Assembly (NCBI GenBank): GCA_001803815.1
Contig: MHEL01000148.1
Location: 962 to 6,174, forward strand
Length of the DNA: 5,213 bases
Origin: Nitrospirae bacterium RBG_19FT_COMBO_42_15
Lineage (GTDB): Bacteria > Nitrospirota > CAKKRA01 > 9FT-COMBO-42-15
Direction of reading: 5' to 3'
Part shown: piece by piece, positions 5,202-5,213 of the stretch
Layout: the number at the start of each line of letters is the position of its first letter
How positions within the stretch are numbered: position 1 is the first letter of the stretch
Made by a program: the position numbers and the translations under genes
Notes under the pieces: model-generated
What the model was told of the DNA's origin: nothing
Database searches by the model: none
The model's input: only the letters and a program-made list of their open reading frames with translations

Positions 5202-5213
5202 GATATAATTTCT

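Noticed and set aside
5204..5209. TATAAT on the plus strand near the right edge as a divergent promoter
   Set aside because: The hexamer 17 nt upstream is TCAAAG, a poor -35 box, and no downstream sequence is in the window to support a divergent gene.

Overview
The window is a moderately AT-rich bacterial segment in which every supported gene lies on the minus strand, so it is read from right to left. No feature fixes the species. A DUF3417-type alpha-glucan phosphorylase, a KsgA and above all a GEMM-I type riboswitch carrying the cGAMP-class signature base fit a Geobacter-like Desulfobacterota or a related anaerobe. That placement is an inference with modest confidence.

Layout, in transcription order. 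Positions 5093-5213 hold a probable promoter and a leader with a perfect 18-bp palindrome. An alpha-glucan (glycogen/maltodextrin) phosphorylase follows (2603-5092), with a TTG start behind a strong Shine-Dalgarno. Then come the 16S rRNA dimethyladenosine transferase ksgA (1774-2574), with no visible Shine-Dalgarno, and a class I SAM methyltransferase with an N-terminal winged-helix/dimerisation-like region (726-1742). The gaps of 28 and 31 bp suggest one transcription unit linking polyglucan breakdown, ribosome maturation and an unassigned methylation.

Positions 201-725 carry no credible protein gene but are dense in structure. From 725 down to 480 there are copies of a 12-mer (GATTACACAGAT and its complement) and a roughly 140-bp nested inverted-repeat, MITE-like element. 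At its left edge is a plausible sigma-70 promoter on the minus strand (450-478). About 6-7 nt downstream starts a complete GEMM-I riboswitch (290-444) with adenine at the position that separates 3',3'-cGAMP aptamers from c-di-GMP aptamers. The 3' strand of its P1 helix is also part of a strong intrinsic terminator (242-301), which is the architecture of a ligand-ON transcription switch.

The switch controls a gene that starts at 200 behind AGGAGGGG and runs off the left edge. Its visible product has a signal peptide followed by an ATYYVANNGSD-type segment typical of secreted right-handed beta-helix proteins. The most interesting unit is therefore 1-478: promoter, cyclic-dinucleotide riboswitch, terminator and extracellular beta-helix protein. 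The left three quarters of the riboswitch's P3 arm include five tandem heptamers.
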